Shown here in pieces: positions 11,601-21,944 of a DNA stretch of 64,000 nucleotides. The position numbers and the translations under genes were made by a program. The stretch's first letter is position 1; the number at the start of each line of letters is the position of its first letter. The DNA comes from Atherinomorus stipes (lineage: Eukaryota; Chordata; Actinopteri; Atheriniformes; Atherinidae), in NCBI GenBank assembly GCA_023101725.1, contig JALJCO010003053.1, positions 434,001 through 498,000 on the forward strand. Direction: 5' to 3'. The notes beneath the pieces are model-generated. The model saw only the letters and a program-made list of their open reading frames with translations, was not told the DNA's origin and did no database searches.

Positions 11601-14600
11601 GTTCCCGTATCCTCAGGACTGTTAACGATTACGTTCATCCAGATTACTGCCATCAATGTTCCCACATAAGAATAAAAGCATAAAAAGTGGCACAAAAGCA
11701 TTTGCAGCGTTATAAACATGCACAGTCATAACCAGTAAAATACAGATTAGCTTCTAGCTGCCGGTAATTTATATCTTTATCAATGAGAGTAAACAAAGAA
11801 ATACCACCATTTCTTAAAGATCCGGGGGGAATTAATATTCTATAAAGAATAAATGGCTTGAACACGGGGCTTACCTGATTAAACCAAATACATCATGAGA
11901 TCGGGAAACTGATCATCAGGCTGTTATGTACAGGTAGGTTCGTCTAACCAGGCTGTAGCAGCAGAAGATGGGCATCACTTAGTCCAACAGATACTAGTTT
12001 AGCTTCGTATCTTCTTCTAGCGTCGGCAGTGAGACTTTCAGTATAACTGGACGTCATTTCTATAATATTTCATAGACAGACCGGCGGAGAAAAAAATTAA
12101 AAAGGGTGCAAAAACAGTTTTAGAGGCTCATAGTCCATCAGACGCCGTTCAAATAAGAAGCATGTTTTCACCGGGACCAGCTTCGTGGTCACGTGAATTC
12201 CGGGTTGTGACGTAGGCTCGCGCTGATCCATACCTGATTTTGCACATTTGCGAACCGTGAGCGAGGTGAACAGCGTAGTTTGAACTGTAAGCCCCGCCCC
12301 TAACTGTTTCTCCCAGTGAGAAACGCTCCTGCTCACGTTTTTCTCTCCTCCCACTCAACAGGCACGAAATAACATGCACGTTTCATACTCGTGCACAAAG
12401 AAACTCTCCAGAGAAAACTTGCATCTTCGAGTAAATTTACTGTTTTGGTTGCAGTAAATGGCTGCGGATCAGCTAAATTACATTGTTTATCATAACCGGT
12501 AGTTTACCGTAACTACAGTTATGTAAACAGATGCACAGTTATGATGAGTTATGATCTTATAAGTGACATTACAACATGACCGCCTGATAAAGTTTCTAAC
12601 CGGCCACTTTGAGAAGCAGTGATGTAAAGCTCCGTCGTGTTACCGTGTAAATATCACTATGGATTATATACGGTAGACCAGCAGAGGAAGCGCCAGCACC
12701 CGAGGACGTAAATGTTACTCAGAAGAAAGTTATTGAAAAAATACCTGTCCAGGCGGACTTCCAGTCCATATTCAGTCCGAGGCGTCCAGCTGCTCTTTAC
12801 CTTCAGTACAATCCACCGAGATTTACACAAACTTTATTCCTTCTTTGGTCTCTCCTGCGTTTCAAGCCTCTCTCCTCCTCAGTTTTTATGCTTTCAGTCC
12901 GTTTTGCTACGGTATCGCAACTTTCCCTTCAGTAGACGCCATGCGGTTCTGTTTACAAGTGCTACCGTGCACGCGAGAGAGGAGGGCGCTCCTCGTTAGA
13001 AAATGCTGTGAGTGGCTGATAGGAAACTGAAACTTATGTAGAACGAACCGCATTGGCATGAGGAGAGCGTCACGCCAGCTTTAGAAACCTAAACTAAAAA
13101 GGCCTGGATTCATGCATATACGCAATCAATGAGTGAGTTATTTTGATGAAATTACCTCTTTTAACACACATTATACCGTGTAGAAAGCATTTCTCTGTAA
13201 GAGGTTAAAATAAAATCAGGTACAGGGCCTTTAAATACAGATGAGCAATATGTGGAATCAAACTGTAAATAAAAGTGCAGACCCCCTAGTATGAAGGGCC
13301 ACTACCAGGCCCATAGGCACCCAATTTAGAATTTAATCCACTACAAAAAGCTACTACAGTATATTTTTTTGTGTGAATGTTGATCTACCCTCTGTCTCCC
13401 TTTTGTCTTAAGTTAAACAGGATCTTTTGCTAACAAATAGAAAATGATAAACTGATAAATAAATAAATCTGTTTTCCTTTCAACACTTTATCTGAATGAC
13501 CCATTCCAGCTTTTACAAGTCTACCCTGTGTGTGGTTCCACATGGCTAATTAGCACAGTCACCATTAAGCACATGGTGATGACTATAGCCCCGTTTCCAC
13601 CCGCGGGTCAGGACGGGCCAGGCCGGATCGGGTGGGTTTTGGTACGGATGTGTTGATTTCACGCTGCGTCCCCACAGCAACCTGTACCCTTACTCTGGAG
13701 GTGCTGGACAGCGCTGCTACGTGATCGCGTGACATCATCGCTGTGCAACGCCGTTTAACCAAAACACCAGCGCCACACATGACAGAACCAAAAGGAGTCA
13801 CCCCGGCTTTGTTATTATGCTTGGTCATGAGGGAAGTGATATTTTTCAATAAATCAATGTATTGCTTTGTATTAGCTCCACCTCTTTGGTCCGGATCGGT
13901 TAGATCAGTACCCCTACCGAAGGGTGCCAAAAAAGTAGGCCGGGTTGGGTCGGATATAAGGGTACCCATCCAGGTTTTTATCTGTGGAGACACAAAAAAA
14001 CGTGGACCAATCCGGCCCGACCCGACCCAGACCCGCTGGTGGAAACGGGGCTTATGCGCAGGTAGGGATACCACCTCATGCAAACTTTAGATAATCCTGT
14101 CCAGCTCTCCAAACCATTGCATCTCCAAATGAGAATTTATAAAAATCCTTTGGTCTAACAGGATTTGTCATACCAATCCAACCAAAATTACTTATAATGC
14201 TTAATATGCATCAATGAGAAAAGGATGCATAAAGGTAATTATGTGATTATAAAAAAAAAAAAAAAACAAACAAAAAAAAAACAAGCTGTACTCTGTCTGC
14301 AATGGGAGGGTAAAAAATGCAGCATGCCAATAAATAAATGAATGAATGAATAAATAAATAAATAATCTTTTCAACAGTCTTGCACACCAACTTAAGGTAT
14401 TTAATTTCCTAAAACTCTTATAAGCGAGAACTCACCATGATGTGAACCACTTAAACATAAACAAACAGAGATTCAGACTCTATTTAGATGAAACAACAAA
14501 ACAAACAAAAAACATCAACCTGTGTGTGTGTGTGGGTGTGTGTCTTCTATCCTGCCGAAGCATAGCAGCACTACGGCCGGCGCTTCAGCCAGCTACCACT

Positions 14601-17600
14601 GCAGCCCTCTTATCAGCCTTCTCACCAGACCCAGTCTCATCTTGTCATGCTATGACCCTGAGCAATGAGACGGCAGAGAAAGCTAGCCAGGCAGCCAAGC
14701 TTTCTGTCTCTAAGTCCATCACATCCCTCCTTCTTTTTCTTCTCACTGTGTCCATCCTTGGCTCTTTCTCTCTCTGTGTCTTGTCTCCCTCCAGTTCATT
14801 CTTGTCTTTATCCAGATTGGCCTGCACAATATGTGGCAGCTGGCTAGATGAGTGTGGAGGGATGGATAGAGATTGGAAGACAGTCCTACTGTCACATAGT
14901 AATTGGAGCAAAAACTTGGCTTATGTCTTAATGTGTGCTCTGCCTCCTCTCTCTGTTTTTCCATGTCTCAGTGGTCCAGTTTCCAAATAAACATCTCTGT
15001 CTCGCTCTTTCAATCAACCCTTCTTGTTGTCTCTACTTTTATCTCGAGCTGTTTTTCTCTTTTTACTTCCCCCAATTCTTTTCTCTTTTTCTGTTTGACT
15101 ATATGTTGTTATTGCCAGCATATTTTCTAAGAAAATACCCAAATGTAAGTGTATAGAAGGATTTAGGGAAATGGCCCCTCTTGTAGTTATTACATTACCA
15201 TATGTCTAATAGGGCCCTAGAGGATTCAAATAGAAAACACTCACACAAGCACACACTCAAAGATGCTGTACAAACAACATATTGAGAATGGGATTACACT
15301 CTACAAATGTCACAATAATCAGGTTTAACAAATTAATACTTTCTGCATCATTACATCATTGTCTTGATTGCTTTATGGTAATTTTTCCACCCACATTATT
15401 ATGGTCAGTCTCCCTCTCACTGGGCATCTCCTGTTTATGCTCCCACATAACCCTCCTGCTGCCTTTCTCTCATCACCAGGGCCAGAAGGTTGCAACCTGT
15501 TTATTTATCACCTGCCCCAGGAGTTTGGAGACGCTGAGCTCATGCAAATGTTCCTACCTTTCGGCAACGTCATCTCTGCAAAAGTCTTTGTGGACCGAGC
15601 AACCAATCAGAGCAAATGTTTCGGTGAGTAAAAATTAACGCTGATGAGGAGAAAATGGGGGGAAAAAAACAAAAAATCCTCTGAAATTATGAAAGTCACT
15701 CAGAGGCTGTTTGGTACTCATCTCATGACTCTTGTTGCTTCCCTGCAATTAGTGTTTGCCTTTGCTTTTATTTTCAATGTCTGTCCTAATCAAGGTGCAA
15801 TTAACATTTTTGGAGTAGCATTGCATGCCCCTGCACAAGGGGGTGAGGAAGGAAATTAAGGAGCAATGCTCCCTGGTTTCATCACATAAAAAAAAAAGAG
15901 AAAGAGGCGACATCCAAGGCTGATGAATAAAGCCAAGTGCTAAAATCTAGCGTTCCTTGAGTGGGCGCTTGAGTCTGGCTCCAAAGGCAAGTCAATCTTG
16001 CTGCATGTTAAAATATCCAGCTTTACAGCAGCAATAAACAAGTTCAAAGTCTAAAGCAGATTTTTGGTCAGCACACCTGATTTGTCCCTCATGACACATG
16101 AACGGGAGCTTAATCTTTCATTTCTTGTCACAACCTTATCTTCTGACAAATGAATATCTATTTTCTCGCTTCTTTTTATGTAGTTGTGTGAAGTACTAAT
16201 GAGAAATCAAGGTCTTACCTGCAATAAACAACAGAGTGCGCTCAGGTTGGATAAGCAGGAATTCCTACAGGAGAGTTGCAAACAATAAAAAGCATTTTTG
16301 TCATCTAAAAAAAAATCTTATATAAAAAATGTGCGATTTGCATGAAAATTTGATTTATAGGCTTTTAAACTGACGTGTGATCCAAAAACAACATGGTAAA
16401 CTCTTATGCTATGACCTTTTTTTTCTATTTTGGGTCATTCAAAATGGTAGAAAATTGAGCTTTTCCCCTCATTCCTGTTGTGTGTAGCTGATAATTTGAC
16501 GGGCTCCAAGTATTCCTACCTGCTTCCCCAAACCACTTTCAGCTGCAACCATGCAAATCAGACTTCTGATGAGCATGATTATAACCACACTTGAAACAAT
16601 AAACAAAACAAACTACATTAATTCACAATAACTGATTAAAGTTATGCATTATTGTGGAAAAAATACAAACTGGTAGTCAAACTGCCCAGTGAACAGACAG
16701 TAATTTACATGTTTTCTCAAGTCCATTCCTTATGTTACGCACGTGTGAATGCATGAAGCTAAAAAAACAATGACCAAATGCAGATCCAAGCTTTAACAAA
16801 TCAATGAGTGATGTCACAGTGGCTACAAACCCTTTTTATTTACAGTCTAGGAAGAAAAAGATTGATATAAAAAGGTGACAATTCCAAAGAACTAAATTCT
16901 TCACATCTTCATCATCTTTATCACAGTTAGTACTCATTTGCCCTTCTTGCCATTTCCAGCCACCTTCATGCAAAAGGCAAGAATTTTCCCAGACTCCCCA
17001 TCTACCTTCAGCAGGGCAACCCAGCAGCATCCCGACACCCCTCCCCTCCTCAAGCCTCTCCTCCTACACAGTAAAGCAGTTCATCAGGGTGGAGGTGGTG
17101 CAGGTGGAATCCATGGGCTTAAAGAGATAATAATAGACTGGTGTGGGCCTTGCTGTTGATTCAGTTGGACAGCCGCACCCAGGAGACAAGCAGCGAGAGC
17201 GAGCCTCCCATCATTGGCTTTCTTTCAGTTTCTCTTCAATGTGGCATTTCTATGAGGCTCTCTCCCTTCTTCCTCACCTCGCTCATCTGTCCATCTCAGG
17301 ACAGTCTGTCTCTCACGCTCACTGTGCGTGTTCTCCTCTGAACATATGCCTCTCACTAACACTGTCAGTCAACAAGCAACAGAAGCCAAAGAGCCAATGA
17401 CCCCATCAGTAGTAATTAAGATGTTAGCTTAAAAAAACAGCAATTTGACTCAAGATTTTTGCAGCATTTTCTTCACTAATTTCTCTCGTCCTTTCATAGC
17501 GGGAGCCTCAAGGCTCTTTTGTAGCATGTTGACAAATTAGAAAGAAAATGTCTTAGATTTAAAAGGAAGTTTTTATGCCTCAAAGAACTTTGTAAGTCAT

Positions 17601-20600
17601 CTTGATGGTGTGTATTGATTGGTTAATGGGCATTGTAGACAGAGAATCATAAGCAGATGCACTGTACATACCTCAACATAAATTACATATGTGTAGAAAG
17701 ATGTGACAATTAGAAAAAACTGAAAATAGAAACATTGACCTTGTCTATGTTTATGTAAAGAAATGTAGCTTGCAAATTTCTTGTATATGCAGTATGTACT
17801 GTACTGCTGCTTGCGAGCCATGCTCCGATTCCTCTGTTGCACGGGTGATAACTGGGATTTTGTGGGGAGATAATAAGACATGACTGAAAGAGTAAGAAGC
17901 TTGAGAGTATAAAAATGATATAAAGGTCAGTGGAAGAGCACTCCAGCATGTTTTAAAGACTCTTGAGTAGGATATGGAGCAGATCCTAAAGGGATGCATT
18001 CATGTAATTTCAGAAATGTTGACTTTGTTAAGTACAATCATTTGGAGAGTGACAAAATAGATATGAATATATGGCACAGGAAAGCATGAGGTGATGTACT
18101 TTTTTTTAAAGAATGGTGACATATTATGACAAGTTATTTAAATCTAGTAAATATAAATAAACATTCATAAGGAAAACTCAACCCATAGAGATTTACTGAT
18201 GTGTTGAGTTTAACCTGAGACTCTATGGGTATAACATTAGACTTAATCCTGTTCATTCATTTACTCCATACTGACATTTGGGATTGATCAAAGCTCACCC
18301 TGTTCACTGGAATTAGCTGGAATTAATGGGAAAATGAATTTCAAAAGGTCTTCTGACAAAGGAGGAACACCGCACACACCTTAAATTGGAGAGTGGTTTT
18401 TACAAAAGCAGCCAAAAGGCTTTTTCACAACTAATTTACCTAAAAGTCCTTTGAAAACAGGATCAATTCTATCCTGCTGATGTTTTTTCATGATTGTTTT
18501 TTTAATCTTGTGTCCACTAAAGTGTCTCTTATAATCATTTTATCAGTGTCTGTCTTCTTATATTTCAACTGTGCAGATAAGCTAGAAATCAATTATTGTA
18601 ACATATTCCAGTCCTTCTAAAACCATATTTGATTTACTCAAAGGATAATAGACAATCAATAGTTGCAAACAATATAAAACCATTACATTTAAAACTTAAA
18701 AATGACATTTAGATTGTCAGAACATTACACCCTTTTATCGATCGAGTTTAGGCTAAGCACAGTTATCTGTGTTAGAGAAGAAAAAGATTCTCTAAGAACA
18801 AATTTAACAAGTGCTTACTGCACACATCTTTACTATGACTCTTTTTTTTCTGTGAGAAAGAAGTAGAGCAGGAATCATTTTAGTTGCTCAACCCAATTCT
18901 TGACTTTTTTTTTCTTTTTTCCTTAAAAATTCAACTCAAAAATGCAACTTTTTCTGTGAAAAGTAATCTTAACCTTCAAAAATGTACAACATAACAATGT
19001 GGGTCATATTCTGTTGACATAGTTGTAGTAAACAAATAGTGGGAGTATTTAGGGTATTGATTTGCATAGTACTGCACACTTGGTATTGCACTGAAGATAT
19101 TATACATCAGCCAGTCTGACAGCTGAAATTGGAAACATTTACATATTTCTCTATAAAATTATTATAAAGAAGCAAGACTATGCAGTCGTGTACAGGTTCA
19201 TAGTTTTCTTTTGAAGGGCTTTTAGACCTGATTTAGATGCCTTCAGGAATGAATAAATAAATATATAAATAAAACCTCCTCCAGTGAATAACCCTTGACA
19301 TTTTGCTGTAAAGTAATGTCTGATGGGAAATCCTAGGACTGTTGAGAATGTTACTTCGACATGTATAATCCGCCAGAATATTGTTGCAGACCAGTCACAG
19401 GCCCCATGTAAGCAGTATTTTATGGTGGTAGTGGACAGCAGGACAATGTTTCCTCCCAAGCAGCTGAGGATCATCTTACGGACCAAAATATTTCAAGATC
19501 AATCAAGTGAGGAATTTAATGTAGTTGTGATGACATTGACAAAAAAACAAAAAATGATTTGCTTGGTCTTCAATGCAAAGTGAAAGCCAAACAAAAGCTC
19601 TCATGTTGTATTTAACTTGTGATTGAAGTATTTTTTTAAGATAATAGGATCATTTCTATCAAGAAAATAAATAACTAGAACAGAGGCCTCTTTTAAGTCT
19701 GTCAAGCTTTGTTTGAGGCTGTTGAAAGCAGCCTTCTGTCAGAAAATGTCAGGCAGATCAAAAACTATGTTTTCTGAACAATACTGGTGTTCCCATCAAT
19801 GTTTTTAATTTTATAAATGTTAATGGGAATTTCTATACACATAATTTCACCAATAAATCTTTTTGCATCACTTGCATGATGCGCTCTTGAGCAGATAAAC
19901 ACCTTTTGCTAATGTTTTCTTGTTGCAAACATGTCACCCAAATGACTGACAACATAAATGATTGGCTGTTTCCACCTCCACCGAGTAAACATCGATAATA
20001 CTCACTGACATGAAAGAATAATCAGAATGTCAACAAATGAAACCAATTAAAGAGCTATGTCAAGTTTTTTTTTCCCCCCAAATCAAGACTATTAGCTTAA
20101 TCCTGTGCTCACTGAAACAACCCTCTTTAACTTACACTTTGCACCTCTGTTAGAACTAAAAAGCTATGCAAAACACTGATGAGGAAAAAACTCACACATA
20201 ATACATCTGCTTTAATGTGCCCCGATTAAAAGTTTGTAATGTACTCTGTGTCCTATTCCTCTGTACTTTCAAAAATCCTCTCACCCTTTTGGCATGTGGA
20301 TGTAAATGTGAGGTATAGAGATTCATAAAAACCACGGATAGTGTGTGTGTGTGTGAGTGTGTGCGCGTTTGTGCCTGTGTAGGATTGGGAGGGGGATCAC
20401 TGCCAACTGACAGGCCCTTCCCTGCTCAGTTTGTTTAAAAGGTTTGTAAAAGAAGCAGCCTTATCTCACCCGCACTGACAAAAGCCTGCCCTCTCCCCCC
20501 AAATTAAATTGGACCCATAGCAGTGTGATCAAATCAGCTGGCAGGCGGAAAATTCTGGCCGTCAATCACAGAGGTGTCTGATAAGAGCAGGCAAGGAGTC

Positions 20601-21350
20601 CCGGCGGGGAAAGCTGTGGGCTCATTCTGCCTCGACACCCAGGTGATAACTCAGAGCAGCAGGCACCTCCGTCCTACACACCTTGCTCCTAGCATCTCAT
20701 TCCGACCCCCTGCCCTTTGCTCTTTACTTAGATACATGCTCAGTCACACACATAAATTGAAAGCAGACACTGGCACACACACAGCATTGCTGTTCTTATA
20801 TGGCTCAAACACTCAGGTAATATTTACAGACGCCGCTTTGCTCTTAAAAAAAATCCACTTTAAACGTGAGACTCAGTTTTTCTTTTTTCCTCTCTGTAAT
20901 CTCTGAACACCTTTTCATGTCTTTTTTTCTCAGCTCGATTTTAACTCCCAGTTACTAATAAGTCTTTGTTTGATTTTTAATATCTGCGTTATTAGCCTTT
21001 GTGGTATATAATCTTTTTAATTCAGAGATTTTCAATTAATCTACTGAAAGGGGAAAACAAAGACCTATTGTTGTGTCATTGTTACGAGTTAAAAAGGTTT
21101 TTCTTCTCTTCGTTCATCTCGCCTGTCTTTTCTCCTTTTTCTTCTTTCCATTTTTCTCTCATTTCTCTCCATTCTTCTGTCTTCATGTCTCAACCCTCCC
21201 CTGCTCTGTGGTCTCGTCTCAGGCTTTGTGAGTTTTGATAACCCGTCCAGTGCTCAAGCCGCTATCCAGGCCATGAACGGCTTTCAGATAGGCATGAAGA
21301 GGCTGAAGGTGCAGCTAAAGCGGCCAAAGGATGCCAACCGACCTTATTGA
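5334..21350 (+). CDS. celf4: CELF family RNA-binding protein, C-terminal 285 codons in seven exons (celf4-like)
   Basis: Joined exons are 5334-5477, 6452-6599, 7974-8123, 8926-8988, 9569-9649, 15480-15623 and 21223-21350, all with GT/AG introns, giving one open frame of 285 codons plus TGA. The product has the end of RRM2 ([17 protein letters not shown]), an Ala/Gln/Pro-rich divergent linker (about residues 31-191 of this fragment), a complete RRM3 with RNP2 LFIYHL and RNP1 KCFGFVSF, and the CELF C-terminus [14 protein letters not shown] proteins are nuclear and cytoplasmic regulators of splicing, translation and mRNA decay that bind UG-rich RNA; CELF4 is mainly neuronal. The linker segments [22 protein letters not shown] and [11 protein letters not shown], and [10 protein letters not shown] in RRM3, fit CELF4 better than my recollection of CELF3, 5 or 6. 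The family is near certain; the paralogue is likely. The start codon, RRM1 and most of RRM2 lie left of the window. Confidence 0.93.
5478..6451 (+). other. celf4 intron a-b
   Basis: A 974-base intron bounded by GTAAGT and CTACAG. Apart from the AT microsatellite and a long pyrimidine-rich stretch at 6370-6445 I see nothing in it. Confidence 0.9.
5622..5663. repeat. (AT)n microsatellite
   Basis: About 21 uninterrupted AT dinucleotides lie 145 bases after the splice donor of celf4 exon a. Confidence 0.97.
6452..6599 (+). CDS. celf4: celf4 coding exon b: Gln/Ala-rich linker
   Basis: The exon has 148 bases, enters in phase 0 and leaves in phase 1. The donor is TCAG|GTATAT. It encodes [12 protein letters not shown], the [20 protein letters not shown] segment and [11 protein letters not shown], which is the CELF3-6 type of linker. 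The acceptor reads CTACAGCAG, a tandem NAGNAG: using the second AG would start the exon at 6455 and remove one Gln. The upstream tract at 6380-6445 is strongly pyrimidine-rich. Confidence 0.95.
6600..7973 (+). other. celf4 intron b-c
   Basis: A 1,374-base intron from GTATAT to TTGCAG. It has pyrimidine-rich tracts near 6660 and 6950-7000 (repeated CTCTCT), but no recognisable repeat family or exon. Confidence 0.88.
7974..8123 (+). CDS. celf4: celf4 coding exon c: Pro/Ser/Asn-rich linker
   Basis: The exon has 150 bases, phase 1 at both ends. The acceptor is TATTTGCAG and the donor is CCAG|GTGAGA. It encodes [28 protein letters not shown] and NGIHPYP. The GVNGF and NGIHPYP blocks are hallmarks of the CELF3/4/5/6 linker. 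Because the length is a multiple of three with matching phases, skipping it would keep the frame. Confidence 0.95.
8124..8925 (+). other. celf4 intron c-d
   Basis: An 802-base intron from GTGAGA to CTGCAG, with nothing recognisable inside. Confidence 0.9.
8926..8988 (+). CDS. celf4: celf4 coding exon d: 63-base linker micro-domain
   Basis: The exon has 63 bases, phase 1 at both ends. The acceptor is CTCTCTGCAG after a long pyrimidine run, and the donor is CGCAG|GTGATC. It encodes [21 protein letters not shown], the conserved Q-S-P ... DPLQQAYAG block found in CELF3-6. It is symmetric, so it can be skipped without a frameshift. Confidence 0.95.
8989..9568 (+). other. celf4 intron d-e
   Basis: A 580-base intron, the shortest in the window, from GTGATC to AACAG. 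I see no repeat or RNA gene in it. Confidence 0.9.
9569..9649 (+). CDS. celf4: celf4 coding exon e: Ala/Tyr/Pro/Gln-rich linker before RRM3
   Basis: The exon has 81 bases, phase 1 at both ends. The donor is GGAAG|GTAAGA. It encodes [17 protein letters not shown] and IIPQQQRE, which leads into the GPEGCN start of RRM3. The acceptor reads CAACAGCAG, a second NAGNAG in this gene: using the later AG (exon start 9572) would drop one Ala from the AAYPAAY stretch. Confidence 0.95.
9650..11059 (+). other. First part of celf4 intron e-f
   Basis: AT-rich intronic sequence following GTAAGA. A short GCCACACACG duplication sits near 10422-10441. No gene or clear transposon is seen. Confidence 0.75.
11060..13234. 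mobile_element. Probable TTAA-type DNA transposon relic with CpG-rich interior
   Basis: The block is noticeably richer in CpG than the surrounding intron, especially at 11580-11620, 12180-12300 and 12900-13080, and it contains a decayed THAP-domain ORF. TTTTAACCTC at 11063-11072 reads inward and is matched in inverted orientation by GAGGTTAAAA at 13201-13210. The right end may extend to GGTACAGGGCCTTTAA (TTAA at 13231-13234). The left boundary is uncertain. The TTAA ends with a THAP zinc finger recall Kolobok elements, but P-like elements also carry THAP domains. Confidence 0.5.
11293..11523 (+). pseudogene. Decayed THAP zinc-finger domain of a transposon
   Basis: One frame reads [20 protein letters not shown] then QFPKQQKKS from about 11293. 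After a frame change, the next frame continues [20 protein letters not shown] then [14 protein letters not shown]. This follows the THAP order: C-x(2-4)-C, FxFP, W..AI, W.P, then C-S-x-H. The first cysteine is replaced by Pro and the third by Ser (ISSDH), and a frameshift separates the halves, so it is not a working DNA-binding domain. No transposase body follows. It is antisense-free intronic relic sequence on the celf4 strand. Confidence 0.65.
13587..14052. mobile_element. 466-base GC-rich MITE with long terminal inverted repeats
   Basis: The left end AGCCCCGTTTCCACCCGCGG matches, in reverse complement, the right end GCTGGTGGAAACGGGGCT. Inside, GGGTCAGG...GGCCGGATCGGG pairs with CCGGCCCGACCCGACCCAGAC. 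TAT flanks both sides (13584-13586 and 14053-14055), a 3-base duplication that suggests a PIF/Harbinger-like element, though the expected TWA target is not met exactly. The open frames across it are by-products of its GC-rich inverted arms. Confidence 0.8.
14329..14366. repeat. (AATA/AATG)n simple repeat
   Basis: Tetranucleotide units AATA with three AATG variants in the middle. Confidence 0.95.
14521..14543 (+). repeat. GT tract in the intron before RRM3 exon f
   Basis: TG dinucleotides with one GG interruption, on the transcribed strand, so the pre-mRNA carries a UG repeat. CELF proteins bind UG-rich RNA, so this could be a self-binding site about 940 bases upstream of exon f; that function is inference. 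Confidence 0.9.
15480..15623 (+). CDS. celf4: celf4 coding exon f: first two thirds of RRM3
   Basis: The exon has 144 bases, phase 1 at both ends. The acceptor is CATCACCAG and the donor is TTTCG|GTGAGT. It encodes [43 protein letters not shown] and SKCFG. This supplies RNP2 (LFIYHL), helix 1, beta 2 and the first half of RNP1. The intron interrupts RNP1 inside KCFG|FVSF. Unlike a linker exon, its in-frame loss would destroy RRM3. Confidence 0.96.
18181..18230. repeat. Perfect 10-base inverted repeat
   Basis: ACCCATAGAG at 18181-18190 and CTCTATGGGT at 18221-18230 could form a stem with a 30-base loop. AAACTCAA at 18174-18181 and TTGAGTTT at 18204-18211 form an overlapping alternative stem. 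It may be a chance feature of the intron. Confidence 0.7.
20341..20380 (+). repeat. GT-rich tract in the intron before the last coding exon
   Basis: GTGTGTGTGTGTGTGAGTGT followed by GTGCGCGTTTGTGCCTGTGT, on the transcribed strand and about 840 bases before the last coding exon. It is a UG-rich candidate CELF-binding region. Confidence 0.85.
21223..21350 (+). CDS. celf4: celf4 last coding exon: end of RRM3, C-terminus and stop
   Basis: The exon enters in phase 1 after CTCGTCTCAG and encodes [36 protein letters not shown] and ANRPY, followed by TGA at 21348-21350. It completes RNP1 and supplies helix 2, the last strand and the basic C-terminal tail typical of all CELF proteins. The exon probably continues as 3'UTR to 21372, where CCCAG|GTACAG looks like a splice donor. 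Confidence 0.96.
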
Positions 21351-21378
21351 CTCGTCTGCTGTCCATACCCAGGTACAG
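21351..21378 (+). promoter_or_regulatory. celf4: Probable 3'UTR splice donor 22 bases after the celf4 stop
   Basis: The sequence CCATACCCAG|GTACAG at 21363-21378 is a good match to a vertebrate 5' splice site, with the cut after 21372. A junction 22 bases beyond the stop is within the roughly 50-base limit, so it would not trigger nonsense-mediated decay. The intron is inferred; no transcript was available. Confidence 0.55.
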
Positions 21379-21871
21379 TCGCACACATGCCATTAAAACA
21401 CCAAAGCACATTAAAACCATCCATTTTCACCTCGACAAGTGATGGATAAACTCATTCTTGATGGCATACCACAGTTGTTCGGAATGACTGGGCAATATTA
21501 TTATAAAACATTACTAGAACCTGCATAGAGCACAAGATTGTTTTTACTCACTTTATAGTTTTACTATTCTTCACATTTTAGTGCTTCATTGAATTTTTGA
21601 CCCCTTGGAAAAACAAATAACAAATGTGGGGGCAGCTTTTTGAAGAAAAGGCAGGAGTAGACTAAAACAACTTTCAGGCATTACATTGTGTGCACAATAT
21701 TTTGGCAAGTTGCAATTTTGAGGATGAAATATTATTTAAAAGCAACAGTGCCAATAAAGAAAAAAGGAAAAAAGCAACAGTGCCTTTGGTCGATGCAAAA
21801 TCTTTATAAACCCGCTTATAAACCTGCAAATTTAGGGAGGTAAACGTAGGGATTTGACTTTTGTACAATAA
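21379..21871 (+). other. Downstream of celf4 coding end; presumed 3'UTR intron
   Basis: AT-rich sequence without recognisable features between the proposed 3'UTR donor and the Tc1-like element. Confidence 0.6.
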
Positions 21872-21944
21872 TATAAGTGTGCACAATTTTTAGGCAATTG
21901 GTGGGCATGATTAGGATGCAACTGAAGAAGAAACAAAAACATTG

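Larger units (their letters stand above)
14056..15479 (+). other. Last part of celf4 intron e-f
   Basis: Intronic sequence with an A-rich run (14250-14281), an AATA/AATG simple repeat (14329-14366), a GT tract (14521-14543) and a long pyrimidine-rich region (14700-15110). It ends in the acceptor at 15479. No exon is seen. Confidence 0.8.
15624..21222 (+). other. celf4 intron f-g
   Basis: A 5.6 kb intron bounded by GTGAGT and TCTCAG. It is AT-rich with scattered homopolymer runs, a GT tract near 20341-20380 and a pyrimidine-rich approach to the acceptor (21095-21222). No transposon, RNA gene or further exon was recognised. Confidence 0.85.

Noticed and set aside
13583..14083. 166-codon open frame on the - strand and a 115-codon frame on the + strand
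   Set aside because: Both fall within the GC-rich inverted repeats of the 466-base MITE; open frames arise there from composition and symmetry.
14442..14990. 182-codon open frame on the + strand, the longest in the window
   Set aside because: It lies in the intron before RRM3, spans a GT repeat and pyrimidine-rich sequence, is Ser/Leu-rich low complexity and has no family features or splice support.
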